Part shown: in pieces, positions 1 through 9,392 of the stretch
Layout: each line of letters begins with the position of its first letter
Numbering within the stretch: position 1 is the first letter of the stretch
DNA from: Planococcus soli
Lineage (GTDB): Bacteria > Bacillota > Bacilli > Bacillales_A > Planococcaceae
Direction: 5' to 3'
DNA length: 64,000 nucleotides
Assembly (NCBI RefSeq): GCF_016881065.1
Contig: NZ_WXYN01000051.1
Location: forward strand, 434,001 to 498,000
Translations under genes and position numbers: made by a program
Notes under the pieces: generated by a model
The model's input: the letters and a program-made list of their open reading frames with translations, nothing else
Told to the model about the DNA's origin: nothing
Databases searched by the model: none

Positions 1-1301
1 CAGTTATTGTTTTGGCTAAACAGGCTTCTGAGCAGCTAAATACCAAAGTGGTGCCGGTTTTCTGGATTGCCGGGGAAGACCATGATTTGGCTGAAATCAG
101 CCACCTCTACCGGGAAGTGAATGGGCGTGTGGATAAGCTGAATATCCCGCATACGGAATATGGCAAAAACTCTGCTTCCTCGGCAATGTTGAACAAACCC
201 AAAATTGCCTCTTTCCTGGAAGAATATTTCCGCAGTTTGCCTGAAACCGAACATTCAAAAGAACTTCATGATCTGGCTTTTGGCTTTTTGGAAAGCTCCC
301 TGTCCTATACCGATTTCTTCGCTTCGCTTCTCCATTATTTTTTCCAGGAGGAAGGTTTACTGTACATTGATGCGGCAGATCAAGAATTCCGAAAATATGA
401 GTCGCCTTATTTTATGGAAATGATCGAACGTGCTGAAGACATTGCCGAAACCGTTGCAGCTTCAGAGGAGTCGCTGTTAAAGGATGGCTACACTGCAGTA
501 ATTGGTGCAGAGAAAACAGCAGCAAATCTTTTCATTACAGTGAAAGGCGAACGATTGCTGCTGGAGCGCGAAGGCGCGGAGTTTGTGGCGAACAACGGCG
601 CTATCCGCTATACCAAAGAGCAGCTTCTTGATGTGGCTGAAAAAACTCCGGAACTCCTCAGCAATAATGTCGTGACGCGGCCGTTAATGCAGGAAATGGT
701 ATTTCCGGTCTTGGCTTTTGTCGGTGGACCTGGTGAAATCGCTTATTGGGCAGCGCTTAAAGGAGCTTTTAATGTGGTTGGCATGGAGCTTCCGGTCATT
801 ATGCCGCGCCTGAGCCTGACATTGGTGAATCGCCAAACTCAGCGTTTGCTGGATAAATATAATTTAAGTTTCTTGGATGTAGCAAAAGATCAGCAAGTTG
901 CTGTGATGAGAAATGAATTGATGGAGTCGATCCGGGAACAGGAAGCTGAAGAATTGATTGTTGGAATTCAACAGCAATTGGAATCTGCTTACGAAGATAT
1001 CCATCGCCAATTTTCTTCGATCAGCAAAGGCCTTGCACCGATTGTTGAAAAGAACCTCCAACTGCACATCAAGCAGTTGCATTTCCTGAAGAATAAGCTG
1101 CAGGATGAAGTGGTGCTGCAAAACAGCATTGAGTTTGGGCATTACGCTTCCATTGAAAATGAACTGCTGCCAAATGGCGGCTTCCAGGAACGCATCTACA
1201 GCCCATTTATTTATATGAATCAATATGGTCCGGAACTTGTAAAAGATCTTTTAGCGCTTCCAATGCAATATGACAAAAATCACAAAATAATTTGTTTATA
1301 A
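1..1301 (+). CDS. bshC: BshC, bacillithiol cysteine-adding enzyme (5' end outside window)
   Basis: Last step of bacillithiol synthesis: adds cysteine to glucosamine-malate to give the main low-molecular-weight thiol of many Firmicutes; a cytosolic enzyme. The reading frame is open from base 3 and runs to a TAA at 1299-1301, giving about 432 visible residues, where the family is about 540, so roughly the first 110 are outside the window. Visible signs are the GEDHDLAEI stretch near the start, the LVNRQTQRLLDKYNLS segment and a long helical, coiled-coil-like C-terminal third (about residues 300-380 of the visible part). A TTG at base 12 is an internal codon, not the start. It lies directly before mraZ, as in Bacillus, and is followed by its own terminator. 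Family assignment rests on overall similarity recalled from BshC/YllA. Confidence 0.93.
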   Translation, partial: VIVLAKQASEQLNTKVVPVFWIAGEDHDLAEISHLYREVNGRVDKLNIPHTEYGKNSASSAMLNKPKIASFLEEYFRSLPETEHSKELHDLAFGFLESSLSYTDFFASLLHYFFQEEGLLYIDAADQEFRKYESPYFMEMIERAEDIAETVAASEESLLKDGYTAVIGAEKTAANLFITVKGERLLLEREGAEFVANNGAIRYTKEQLLDVAEKTPELLSNNVVTRPLMQEMVFPVLAFVGGPGEIAYWAALKGAFNVVGMELPVIMPRLSLTLVNRQTQRLLDKYNLSFLDVAKDQQVAVMRNELMESIREQEAEELIVGIQQQLESAYEDIHRQFSSISKGLAPIVEKNLQLHIKQLHFLKNKLQDEVVLQNSIEFGHYASIENELLPNGGFQERIYSPFIYMNQYGPELVKDLLALPMQYDKNHKIICL

Positions 1302-1308
1302 ATGGAAA

Positions 1309-1334
1309 AAGCCTGCATATGCAGGCTTTTTTTA
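1309..1334 (+). terminator. Rho-independent terminator of bshC
   Basis: Perfect stem AAGCCTGCATATGCAGGCTT followed by a run of Ts, 8 bases after the bshC stop. It separates bshC from the division cluster. Confidence 0.9.
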
Positions 1335-1393
1335 TGTCAAAATAACTTGTTGAGATATTTTATTGCAACAAACATGAAATATTTCAAAAACAA

Positions 1394-1432
1394 GTGGTGA
1401 CAAGTGGGGGATTGTGGTACATTTATTACAAT
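1394..1432 (+). promoter_or_regulatory. MraZ-box array in front of mraZ
   Basis: GTGG occurs at 1394, 1404 and 1414, exactly 10 bp apart (contexts AAGTGGT, AAGTGGG, TTGTGGT). MraZ is known to bind tandem TGGG/GTGG-type boxes spaced by one helical turn and to repress its own operon. A -10-like TACAAT follows at 1427-1432, but I find no convincing -35, so the promoter itself is tentative while the repeat phasing is clear. Confidence 0.72.
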
Positions 1433-1448
1433 AAGTGGGGTGAAGGGT

Positions 1449-1880
1449 ATGTTCATGGGCGAATATCAACATAGCGTTGATGCAAAGGGACGGTTAATTG
1501 TTCCGGCAAAGTTTCGTGAACTGCTGGGTGAAAATTTTGTCATTACCCGAGGCCTGGATCAGTGCTTATTTGGCTACACTATGGAAGAATGGCAGAAAAT
1601 TGAAGAAAAGCTAAAAGAGCTGCCGGTTACCAAAAAAGACGCTCGTGCTTTTACACGTTTCTTTTTTTCAGGGGCCACGGAAGTGGAACTTGATAAGCAG
1701 GGACGCGTCAATATACCGATGACATTAATTTCTTATGCGAAACTTGAAAAAGAATGCATCATCTTGGGTGTGTCCAACCGTTTTGAAATATGGGCAAAAG
1801 ATTCATGGGAAAGCTATTTTGCAGCATCTGAAAATTCCTTTAATGAAATTGCGGAAAATTTAACTGATTTTGACTTTTAA
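1449..1880 (+). CDS. mraZ: MraZ, transcriptional regulator of the division/cell-wall cluster
   Basis: DNA-binding ring-forming protein that represses the dcw operon it heads. It has 143 residues and two SpoVT/AbrB-type half domains: the first around residues 5-50 with [14 protein letters not shown], the second around 77-120 with DKQGRVNIP. The start is taken at ATG 1449, preceded by GTGGGGTGAAGGG and giving the family-typical [12 protein letters not shown]-terminus; an in-frame start 45 bases upstream would overlap the operator and has no ribosome site. The gene ends 20 bases before the rsmH start. Repeated boxes upstream (1394-1418) fit autoregulation. Confidence 0.96.
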   Translation: MFMGEYQHSVDAKGRLIVPAKFRELLGENFVITRGLDQCLFGYTMEEWQKIEEKLKELPVTKKDARAFTRFFFSGATEVELDKQGRVNIPMTLISYAKLEKECIILGVSNRFEIWAKDSWESYFAASENSFNEIAENLTDFDF

Positions 1881-1900
1881 AAGTGAACGGGGGGAATGGA

Positions 1901-2839
1901 TTGTTCAATCACACCACGGTTTTACTGCATGAAACTGTCGATGGTCTGAACGTTCGTCCTGACGGCATATATGTAGATTGTACGCTGGGCGGAGCAGGAC
2001 ACAGCGAATATTTGGTCCAGCAATTATCTGACCAAGGTCATTTATATTGTTTTGATCAAGACGCGACGGCAATAGCTCATGCAAAAGAAAAACTACAAGA
2101 TTACTTACATAGAATTACATTTATCCATGCCAACTTTAAATTTTTAAAAGAAGAATTGGAGATGCGCGGAGTAGAAAAAGTCGATGGCATTCTGTACGAC
2201 CTGGGTGTTTCTTCGCCGCAATTGGATACACCAGAACGGGGATTCAGCTACCACAATGACGCACCGCTGGATATGCGGATGGACCAAAGCGCAGAGTTAA
2301 GCGCTTATCATGTCGTGAATGAATGGTCATTCGAAGATTTAGTCCGGATTTTTTACCGCTACGGCGAAGAAAAATTCTCTAAACAAATTGTTCGGAAAAT
2401 CGAGGCTGCAAGAGAAAAGCATCCCATTGAAACAACTGGGCAGCTGGTTGAATGCATTAAAGACGGCATTCCCGCCTTTGCCCGCAGAAAAGGCGGCCAC
2501 CCCGCCAAACGGGTATTTCAGGCTATTCGAATCGCAGTAAATGATGAACTTGGTGCAGCTGAGACATCCTTGCAGGATGCTGTCGATCTTTTGGCAATCG
2601 GAGGAAGAATTAGTGTCATCACCTTCCACTCGCTTGAAGACCGGCTATGCAAAGCGATTTTTAAAGAATCTTCATCGCTTCCGGAATTGCCTCCGAATTT
2701 GCCGGTAATTCCAGATGGGATGGAACCAAGACTAAAACTAATCACAAGAAAACCAATTCTGCCTTCAGAAGAAGAGCTGGAACATAATAATCGGTCAAGA
2801 TCCGCTAAGCTGCGCATTGCAGAAAAAATAAACGAATAA
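1901..2839 (+). CDS. rsmH: 16S rRNA m4C1402 methyltransferase RsmH
   Basis: Methylates N4 of C1402 in the decoding centre of 16S rRNA using SAM. The protein is 312 residues from a TTG start at 1901, chosen because GGGGGGAA sits 7-8 bases before it and because family members begin (M)[15 protein letters not shown]; the upstream GTG at 1883 lies 2 bases after the mraZ stop and has no ribosome site. Visible motifs are the SAM-binding [10 protein letters not shown] near residues 27-36, [11 protein letters not shown], and ITFHSLEDR near the C-terminal part. Second gene of the dcw operon. Confidence 0.96.
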   Translation: MFNHTTVLLHETVDGLNVRPDGIYVDCTLGGAGHSEYLVQQLSDQGHLYCFDQDATAIAHAKEKLQDYLHRITFIHANFKFLKEELEMRGVEKVDGILYDLGVSSPQLDTPERGFSYHNDAPLDMRMDQSAELSAYHVVNEWSFEDLVRIFYRYGEEKFSKQIVRKIEAAREKHPIETTGQLVECIKDGIPAFARRKGGHPAKRVFQAIRIAVNDELGAAETSLQDAVDLLAIGGRISVITFHSLEDRLCKAIFKESSSLPELPPNLPVIPDGMEPRLKLITRKPILPSEEELEHNNRSRSAKLRIAEKINE

Positions 2840-2851
2840 GGACGTGTTCAG

Positions 2852-3211
2852 ATGGCGTTGAATGCAAGAACCGAAACCTACATCCAACAGCCGGCCGTTC
2901 CTCAAAATCCGAGTCGGCAGCCGGTAAGAAAAAAAGGGTTAATTACCAAAGGTGAAAAAATACTGTATTTATCTTTCGTAGCAGTTTGTATCTTGTGCGC
3001 TTTGCTGGTACTCCAGAATCAATCAACGATTCAGGCTTCTACACAGGAAATCCAAACAATTGAACAATCAGTCAATGAAATAGCGAAGCAAAATACAGAC
3101 TTGTCGGTACAGGTAAGCGAACTGTCTTCATATGAGCGCATTTGGTCAAAAGCGAAAGAACTTGGCCTAAAATTAAATGAGCAAAATGTAAAGGTAGTGC
3201 CTGGACAATGA
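2852..3211 (+). CDS. ftsL: Cell division protein FtsL
   Basis: Small bitopic membrane protein of the divisome that forms a coiled-coil complex with DivIC and DivIB and helps activate septal wall synthesis. It has 119 residues: a basic cytoplasmic N-terminus (PVRKKGLITKGEK), one membrane segment at about 37-55, then an extracellular heptad-rich helix (about 58-100). Sequence conservation is low in this family, so position between rsmH and pbpB, length and topology carry the call. It overlaps pbpB by 4 bases (ATGA), implying translational coupling. Confidence 0.92.
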   Translation: MALNARTETYIQQPAVPQNPSRQPVRKKGLITKGEKILYLSFVAVCILCALLVLQNQSTIQASTQEIQTIEQSVNEIAKQNTDLSVQVSELSSYERIWSKAKELGLKLNEQNVKVVPGQ

Positions 3212-5508
3212 AAAAAAAGTTTCGATTTCAAGGAGGAGCCTTTCTGCTGTTTTTGTTATTTGCAGGGCTCTTTTTCCTTTTATTGACTAGAATTGTGACA
3301 ATTCAAGCCACGGGAGAAGTAGAAGGGCAGGAACTGGCCGCCAGAGCGGCTGCCAAGTACAGCCAGGAGGAAGTACTGACTGCCGAGCGGGGCCGCATAC
3401 TGGACCGAAGCGGAGAAGTCATTGCTGAAGACACGCTGACATATAAACTTGTTGCCGTACTTGACGAATCAGCAACTCAAAAAGCAAGTGATCCGCGACA
3501 TGTCGTGGATGTTGAAGAAACAGCAGCTAAGTTAGCGGGTTATCTGGATGCTTCCGAAGAAAGTATTTTGGAAACACTTCAGTCAGGAGTTGAAAATGAT
3601 CGCTATCAGGTGGAGTTTGGTTCTGCCGGGCGTGAAATCAGCCACACACAAATGCTGGAGATGAAAGAAGAAGAAATACCAGGTCTGTTATTTGTTCGTG
3701 ATTTAAAACGTCTCTACCCGAATGGCGTGTTTGCCTCTCATCTTGTAGGTTATGCCATGAAAGAAGAGTTAGAAGATGGCGAAACAAGAACAACGGGACG
3801 AATGGGACTGGAATCGATACACAACGAGGCATTGACTGGAAAAAATGGTAAAATGGAGTTTGATACGGATAAATGGGGTTTTCTGTTGCCGAACAGCGAA
3901 TCTGCAGTCACTCCGGCTGTAGATGGTTCGGATGTCCAGTTGACACTGGACAAGACATTGCAGAACTTTCTTGAAGATGCGATGTCCGGTGTCCAAGAGG
4001 AATATGACCCGAAACGGATGATTGCCGTGATTGCTGACCCTGAAACGGGAGAAATTCTAGCGATGTCGCAGCGTCCGACATTCAATCCAAACACACGAGA
4101 AGGACTATCCGAAAACTGGCTGAACGAAAGCGTTCAACTGACGATAGAGCCAGGTTCTCCGATGAAAATGTTTACATTGGCAGCAGCGATTGAAGAAGGC
4201 AAATGGGATCCTAATGCCACTTATAAGTCTGGTACTTACTCACTGCTGGACAGTACAATCGGCGACCACAATAGTGGACGCGGCTGGGGAACTATTTCTT
4301 ATCTGGAAGGTTTCCAGCGTTCTTCCAATGTTTCGATGGCATATTTATTGGAGCGTTTAGGGGCAGATACGTTTATGACTTACGTTGATGCTTTTGGATT
4401 TGGTGAACAAACAGGCATTGATTTGCCGAAAGAAGCAGCAGGCACAATACTCGACCAATACCCAATCAATAAGTTAACGACCGCTTACGGACAGGGATCA
4501 ACTGTAACCCCTATTCAAATGATTCAAGCTGCCTCTGCGATTGCAAATGAGGGTGTTATGATGAAACCGTACGTCATCGACCAAATCAAGAACCCCGACA
4601 CAGGTGAAGTGACTGTCAAAAGCGAACCTGAAGAAGCAGGTAAGCCTATTTCAGCAGAAACCGCAGAACAAGTAAAAGAAGTATTGGCCTCAACCGTTAC
4701 TTCTGAAGTCGGTTCGGCTCAAGGTTTCGCTTTGCAGGATTACACCATAGCCGGCAAGACAGGAACTGCACAAGTTCCGAAAGAAGGCGGCGGCTATCTG
4801 CAAGGCAGAAACAATTATTTGTTTTCTTTCCTGGGAATGGCGCCAGCTGATGATCCGGAACTGCTGATCTATATTGGCGTACAGCAACCTGATTTACCGG
4901 CGGATGAATACGGCTCTGTACCGGTTTCTAAAATTTTTACTTCTGTTATGGAAAACAGCTTAAAACATATGAATATCCAGCCAGAAAATATGGCGGAAGC
5001 AACTACTATGCCTGTTGAAGACTATACCGGCCAATCGATAGCTGAAGCTTCTGAAGATTTAGAGGAATTGGGGCTAGAAGCTGTGGTTACCGGAGAGTCA
5101 GAAGAAGTTGTCTCTCAATACCCAGACGCTGGCAGCACCATACTCGACGGTGGTCGGGTTATCCTGAAGACGGCGGGAGAAACCACTTTGCCAGATTTTA
5201 CCGGATGGTCTAAACGTGAACTGCTGGCATATCAATCATTAAGTGGTTTGTTGCTGGAAATTGCTGGACAGGGCTACGTTCTGACGCAAAGCATTGCAGA
5301 AGGCGAAACGATAACGGATAATGAGCCTGTGGTGATAGAACTTCATCCTCCTGAGATCTACTATCCTGCGCAAGCAGAAGCTGAAGAGCAAGAAGAGCTG
5401 GAGCAGACTGAAGAAGAAGCTTTGGAAGATGCTGTACTTGAAACTGATGCCGAAGAAACGGAAATTGATTTGCAGGCAGAAATACAAACAGAAGAAACAA
5501 CCGAGTAA
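3208..5508 (+). CDS. pbpB: Penicillin-binding protein 2B, septal transpeptidase with PASTA domains
   Basis: Class B PBP that cross-links septal peptidoglycan. It has 766 residues: a membrane anchor at about 8-27, a PBP dimerisation region, then the transpeptidase domain with S317-P-M-K (nucleophile), S372-S-N and K517-T-G-T motifs. Two PASTA domains follow (about 595-655 and 656-715). The last 45 or so residues form a strongly acidic tail rich in Glu, longer than I expect for this protein. There is no spoVD and no murE after it, unlike B. subtilis; mraY begins 25 bases downstream. A second PBP-like copy for sporulation is absent, consistent with a non-sporulating host. Confidence 0.96.
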   Translation: MKKKFRFQGGAFLLFLLFAGLFFLLLTRIVTIQATGEVEGQELAARAAAKYSQEEVLTAERGRILDRSGEVIAEDTLTYKLVAVLDESATQKASDPRHVVDVEETAAKLAGYLDASEESILETLQSGVENDRYQVEFGSAGREISHTQMLEMKEEEIPGLLFVRDLKRLYPNGVFASHLVGYAMKEELEDGETRTTGRMGLESIHNEALTGKNGKMEFDTDKWGFLLPNSESAVTPAVDGSDVQLTLDKTLQNFLEDAMSGVQEEYDPKRMIAVIADPETGEILAMSQRPTFNPNTREGLSENWLNESVQLTIEPGSPMKMFTLAAAIEEGKWDPNATYKSGTYSLLDSTIGDHNSGRGWGTISYLEGFQRSSNVSMAYLLERLGADTFMTYVDAFGFGEQTGIDLPKEAAGTILDQYPINKLTTAYGQGSTVTPIQMIQAASAIANEGVMMKPYVIDQIKNPDTGEVTVKSEPEEAGKPISAETAEQVKEVLASTVTSEVGSAQGFALQDYTIAGKTGTAQVPKEGGGYLQGRNNYLFSFLGMAPADDPELLIYIGVQQPDLPADEYGSVPVSKIFTSVMENSLKHMNIQPENMAEATTMPVEDYTGQSIAEASEDLEELGLEAVVTGESEEVVSQYPDAGSTILDGGRVILKTAGETTLPDFTGWSKRELLAYQSLSGLLLEIAGQGYVLTQSIAEGETITDNEPVVIELHPPEIYYPAQAEAEEQEELEQTEEEALEDAVLETDAEETEIDLQAEIQTEETTE

Positions 5509-5533
5509 TCTCGTGTTTAAAGGAGCTCTATAA

Positions 5534-6502
5534 ATGAACACTTATATATTAATGGGTCTTGGAATTGCTTTATTATTAACAATAGTGCTGATGCCAATCT
5601 TTATTCCGCTGCTGAAACGGATGAAGTTTGGCCAAAGCATTCGTGAAGAAGGCCCCCAGTCGCATATGAAAAAAACCGGCACGCCTACTATGGGCGGCCT
5701 GGTTTTCTTAATTTCCATCATTGTCACTGTTGTACTGGTTGCCTGGCTAGCTGATTTATTGTCCGCAAAAGTACTAATTTTGTTGTTGGTTCTTTTCGGA
5801 TATGGACTGATCGGCTTTCTTGATGACTTTATTAAAGTCGTAGTAAAGCGCAATCTGGGATTGACTTCTTTACAGAAGTTGCTTGCTCAAATTGTGATAG
5901 CGGTCATTTCGTTCTTTGTTTTGAGCGGGATTGATTTTGAAACAGGAGTCACTGTTCCTTTTACCGATATTTCACTGGAACTATCCTGGTTTTATGTGTT
6001 CTTCATTGTTTTTTGGCTAGTTGGATTTTCCAATGCAGTCAATTTAACGGATGGCTTAGACGGTCTGGTAGCCGGAACAGCATCAATCGCTTTTGCAGCA
6101 TTTGGCGTCTTGGCAATTTACCAGGACGAAATTGGAATTGCAATTTTCACTTTTTCCGTTACCGGCGGATTGCTCGGATTTTTGATTTTCAACAAATATC
6201 CTGCAAAAGTCTTTATGGGCGATACGGGTTCGCTTGCTCTTGGCGGTGCCTTGGCTATGGTGTCCATCCTGCTGAAACAAGAATTTCTGCTGCTGCTGAT
6301 CGGACTGGTATTCGTAATTGAAACAGCTTCGGTCATTTTACAGGTAGGCAGCTTTAAACTTCGCAAAAAACGAATTTTTAAAATGAGTCCGATTCACCAT
6401 CATTTCGAATTGAGCGGATGGTCAGAATGGAAAGTAGTACTTGTTTTCTGGTCAGTCGGTCTTATCAGTGCGGCAATCGCAGTCTTTTTGGAGGTAATGT
6501 AA
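5534..6502 (+). CDS. mraY: Phospho-N-acetylmuramoyl-pentapeptide transferase MraY
   Basis: Integral membrane enzyme that transfers phospho-MurNAc-pentapeptide from UDP to undecaprenyl phosphate, making lipid I. It has 322 residues with about ten membrane segments. Diagnostic motifs: GFLDDFIKV near residue 95-103, N170-L-T-D-G-L-D-G-L with the catalytic-region aspartates, and H288-H-H-F-E-L-S-G-W. The start ATG at 5534 follows AAAGGAGCT. The stop abuts the murD start codon directly. Confidence 0.97.
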   Translation: MNTYILMGLGIALLLTIVLMPIFIPLLKRMKFGQSIREEGPQSHMKKTGTPTMGGLVFLISIIVTVVLVAWLADLLSAKVLILLLVLFGYGLIGFLDDFIKVVVKRNLGLTSLQKLLAQIVIAVISFFVLSGIDFETGVTVPFTDISLELSWFYVFFIVFWLVGFSNAVNLTDGLDGLVAGTASIAFAAFGVLAIYQDEIGIAIFTFSVTGGLLGFLIFNKYPAKVFMGDTGSLALGGALAMVSILLKQEFLLLLIGLVFVIETASVILQVGSFKLRKKRIFKMSPIHHHFELSGWSEWKVVLVFWSVGLISAAIAVFLEVM

Positions 6503-7867
6503 ATGAAAGAGGCGCCACAATTATATCAAAAGAAAATATTGGTTCTCGGGCTGGCTAAAAGTGGTTTCACGGCTGCCCGAATCCTTCATAAGCTTGGAGC
6601 ATTTGTTACCGTCAATGACTCTAAGCCATTTGAAGAGAACCCAGAGGCACAGGAATTACTGAATATGGGCGTTACCGTGATTTGCGGCAGACATCCTGAA
6701 GATCTATTGGAAGAAGGTTTTGAACTGGTTGTGAAAAATCCGGGAATACCTTATACCAATATATTGATCGAATCTGCTATAGAGAAAAACATTCCCGTGT
6801 GGACTGAGATTGAACTGGCCTATTTGATCAGCGAAGCGCCATTTATCGGAATTACCGGATCAAATGGAAAAACCACCACCACAACCTTATTGTTCCATAT
6901 GCTAAATCAGGACAATAAAAATCCACTCATTGCCGGAAATATCGGAACAGTGGCGAGTGGAGTTGCGGAAAAAGCGAGAGCCAAAAATGTGATTGTAACT
7001 GAGTTGTCTTCATTCCAGCTGAAAGGCACGGCAGACTTCCGTCCTGAAATCGCGATTATTACAAATATATATGAAGCACATTTGGATTATCATGGAACGA
7101 TTGAAGATTATCGTGCTTCCAAAATGAAGCTTACTGAAAATCAGACAGAAGAAGATTACTTTATCTACAATGCAGACCAGCCGCTACTTGCTGATCATGC
7201 GAAAAACTGCAAAGCCAAGCTTGTGCCATTTACATTGAAAGGCCGTACGCCTACAAGCATCAGTGCGGACAATGATTTTGTATATTGGCAAGGCGAAATA
7301 TTGATCGAACGTTCAAAGATCATATTGGGCGGCCAGCATAATCTGGAAAACATCCTGGCAGCAACAGCGGCCACTTTAATTTTAGGTGGAACAAAAGAAA
7401 CAATCATACGGGTATTGACTTCGTTTACGGGTGTAAAGCACCGTTCACAATTTATTGTGGAGTGGGAAGGCCGAAAATTCTACAACGATTCAAAAGCTAC
7501 CAATGCTCTAGCGACAAAGAGTGCACTTGAAGCTTTCCCCGAAAACATCATTTTATTGGCTGGCGGTTTAGATCGACAGCATTCCCTGGAAGAAATTCGT
7601 CCGTATATGAACCGTGTCAAAGTCCTGGTTACCTTTGGAGAGACCGCACAACGATTTACTGCATTTGCAGAAGATTGCGGTGTGCCGACAATTGTCCAAG
7701 CGGGAAGAATGGACGATGCAGTCGAGAAAGCGATTCAGCAGTCAGCCAGCGGCGACACAATCCTGCTGTCTCCTGCATGTGCAAGCTGGGATCAATACGA
7801 AAGTTTTGAAATTCGCGGAGATGCTTTCATTACGGCAGTTCAGCAAATGACGGAAGCAAACGAATAA
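6503..7867 (+). CDS. murD: UDP-MurNAc-L-Ala-D-Glu ligase MurD
   Basis: Cytosolic Mur ligase that adds D-glutamate to UDP-MurNAc-L-alanine with ATP. 454 residues: a Rossmann-like N-terminal domain (KILVLGLAKSG at about 10-20), the central ATPase domain with the P-loop GSNGKTT (K123), and a C-terminal domain containing LSPACASWDQYESFEIRG-type sequence. It starts immediately after the mraY stop, with GGAGGTAATG serving as ribosome site inside the end of mraY. In B. subtilis spoVE/ftsW, murG and murB would follow; here divIB comes next, 19 bases on. Confidence 0.97.
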   Translation: MKEAPQLYQKKILVLGLAKSGFTAARILHKLGAFVTVNDSKPFEENPEAQELLNMGVTVICGRHPEDLLEEGFELVVKNPGIPYTNILIESAIEKNIPVWTEIELAYLISEAPFIGITGSNGKTTTTTLLFHMLNQDNKNPLIAGNIGTVASGVAEKARAKNVIVTELSSFQLKGTADFRPEIAIITNIYEAHLDYHGTIEDYRASKMKLTENQTEEDYFIYNADQPLLADHAKNCKAKLVPFTLKGRTPTSISADNDFVYWQGEILIERSKIILGGQHNLENILAATAATLILGGTKETIIRVLTSFTGVKHRSQFIVEWEGRKFYNDSKATNALATKSALEAFPENIILLAGGLDRQHSLEEIRPYMNRVKVLVTFGETAQRFTAFAEDCGVPTIVQAGRMDDAVEKAIQQSASGDTILLSPACASWDQYESFEIRGDAFITAVQQMTEANE

Positions 7868-7886
7868 AAGATAAGGAGCAGCAATT

Positions 7887-8672
7887 ATGGACAAAGTGAT
7901 TGACATCGAAGAACGCATCCCGACGCTACGAGAGCGACGGAAAAAAAGAACCAATCGCAAGTTCGTGGCGCTGCTGTTCATTTTTCTCACTTTGCTTGCC
8001 GTACTTTTATACAGCCAGTCGAAGTACAGTGAAATCCAAGCCATCACCGTTGAAGGGGCTGTTCTTTTTGACCAGGAAAGCTACCGGGCAGCAAGTGGAT
8101 TAAGCACCGGGGACTCCATGTGGTCTTTTGATGCCGGAGCTGTCTCACAACAGCTGGAAAATCTGGAATGGGTGGAAGAAGCATCGGTCAAAAAAAATTG
8201 GTTGACCGGAGTCGAAATCGACTTGAAGGAATACGTTCAAATGGGGTATTTGGATCGAGGCAACAGCTATCAGATTGTCCTGTCAAATAGCCTGGCCCTG
8301 GATCAACCGGTTACAGAAGTGGACGGACCGATTTATTCAAATTTTGAAAATGAGGAGAAACGGGAAAAGCTGATCGAGCAGTTGACCCAAATCGACGCTG
8401 AAGTTCTTCAGTTAATATCACAGGTGATCTTGGATCCCGAAGAAGAAGAGGCGGATTACGTTACTCTGTACATGAATGACGGAAATGAAATTCGAGGGAT
8501 TTTGAGCACCTTAGCCGAAAAAATGAATTATTACCCATCAGTCATCGCCCAATTGGAAGATGGGCAACAAGGGGTTATTGATATGGAAGTAGGCATTTTC
8601 TTCCGGTCCTATGCAGACGTATATGGTTTCGCGAAGGAAGGTGCTGAAGATGAAGCCACCGAAGAAGAATAG
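7887..8672 (+). CDS. divIB: Cell division protein DivIB (FtsQ)
   Basis: Bitopic divisome protein that stabilises FtsL-DivIC at the septum. 261 residues: a basic cytoplasmic stretch (LRERRKKRTNRK), a membrane segment at about 26-43, a POTRA domain (about 48-118, beginning AITVEGAVLFD) and a FtsQ/DivIB beta domain. The C-terminus is acidic. ATG at 7887 follows AAGGAGCAGCAATT. Its 3' end overlaps the next gene by 23 bases. Confidence 0.94.
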   Translation: MDKVIDIEERIPTLRERRKKRTNRKFVALLFIFLTLLAVLLYSQSKYSEIQAITVEGAVLFDQESYRAASGLSTGDSMWSFDAGAVSQQLENLEWVEEASVKKNWLTGVEIDLKEYVQMGYLDRGNSYQIVLSNSLALDQPVTEVDGPIYSNFENEEKREKLIEQLTQIDAEVLQLISQVILDPEEEEADYVTLYMNDGNEIRGILSTLAEKMNYYPSVIAQLEDGQQGVIDMEVGIFFRSYADVYGFAKEGAEDEATEEE

Positions 8673-9375
8673 CCGAAAGAGTTTCAGCAAGTCGATTGTT
8701 TTTTCATTGGTTTTTTTGGTATTGGGATTTATTATGGCCTATTCCTACAGTTTATCGAGTGACAACAGAGACACAAAAGAATTTACCGGCGGCGCATTTT
8801 TTGAACAGGAAGAGCAGTATCGGAAAGAATTGATTGATCAGCAGGAACGCAACAAGGACTTGCGGGACGAGCTGCAACTCAAGCAAAGCGATGTCCAGGA
8901 ATATGAGAGGTCTTTTGCTGATGGGGAAAACCGCTATACTGAGTATGCCGCGGAAGCAGAGGAATTGCGAAGGTTTCTGGGGCTCGTTCCGGTGCAGGGA
9001 AATGGTCTGAAAGTGACGCTGCAGGATGGCGGATATAATCCTGATTCAGTTAATCCGAATGATTATATTGTTCATGAAAGCCATGTGTTCCAAGTGATTA
9101 ACGAATTGTATATCTCAGGTGCTCAAGCCATTTCCATCAATGGTCAGCGCATCCATGGAAATTCCTATATTGTCTGTACGGGCCCGGTTATTACAGTAGA
9201 CGGTGTACAATATCCAGCTCCTTTTGTTATTGAAGCGATAGGTGAGCCGAAGGTATTGACATCTTCAATGGAATTGACTGGTGGGATCATGGATCAGTTG
9301 ATCAATGATAACATCATCGTGACATTGGATGAAGGGCTGCTTATCGAAATGTCTGCTTTGCTGGTAGAGTCATGA
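8650..9375 (+). CDS. DUF881 membrane-anchored protein (YlxW-like)
   Basis: 241 residues: a basic N-terminus, one membrane segment at about 14-34, an extracellular coiled coil (about 50-95), and a DUF881 domain (about 110-235) with the typical GLKVTLQDGG and QAISINGQRI stretches. Function is not established for the family; in Firmicutes two DUF881 genes sit between divIB and ftsA/sbp, which suggests a role at the envelope or septum. The start at ATG 8650 has GGAAGGTG 6 bases upstream; a GUG/AUG-type start further upstream would lie deep inside divIB. It overlaps the following DUF881 frame's first possible ATG. Confidence 0.85.
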   Translation: MKPPKKNSRKSFSKSIVFSLVFLVLGFIMAYSYSLSSDNRDTKEFTGGAFFEQEEQYRKELIDQQERNKDLRDELQLKQSDVQEYERSFADGENRYTEYAAEAEELRRFLGLVPVQGNGLKVTLQDGGYNPDSVNPNDYIVHESHVFQVINELYISGAQAISINGQRIHGNSYIVCTGPVITVDGVQYPAPFVIEAIGEPKVLTSSMELTGGIMDQLINDNIIVTLDEGLLIEMSALLVES

Positions 9376-9392
9376 CAAAAGGGGGGAGTCGC

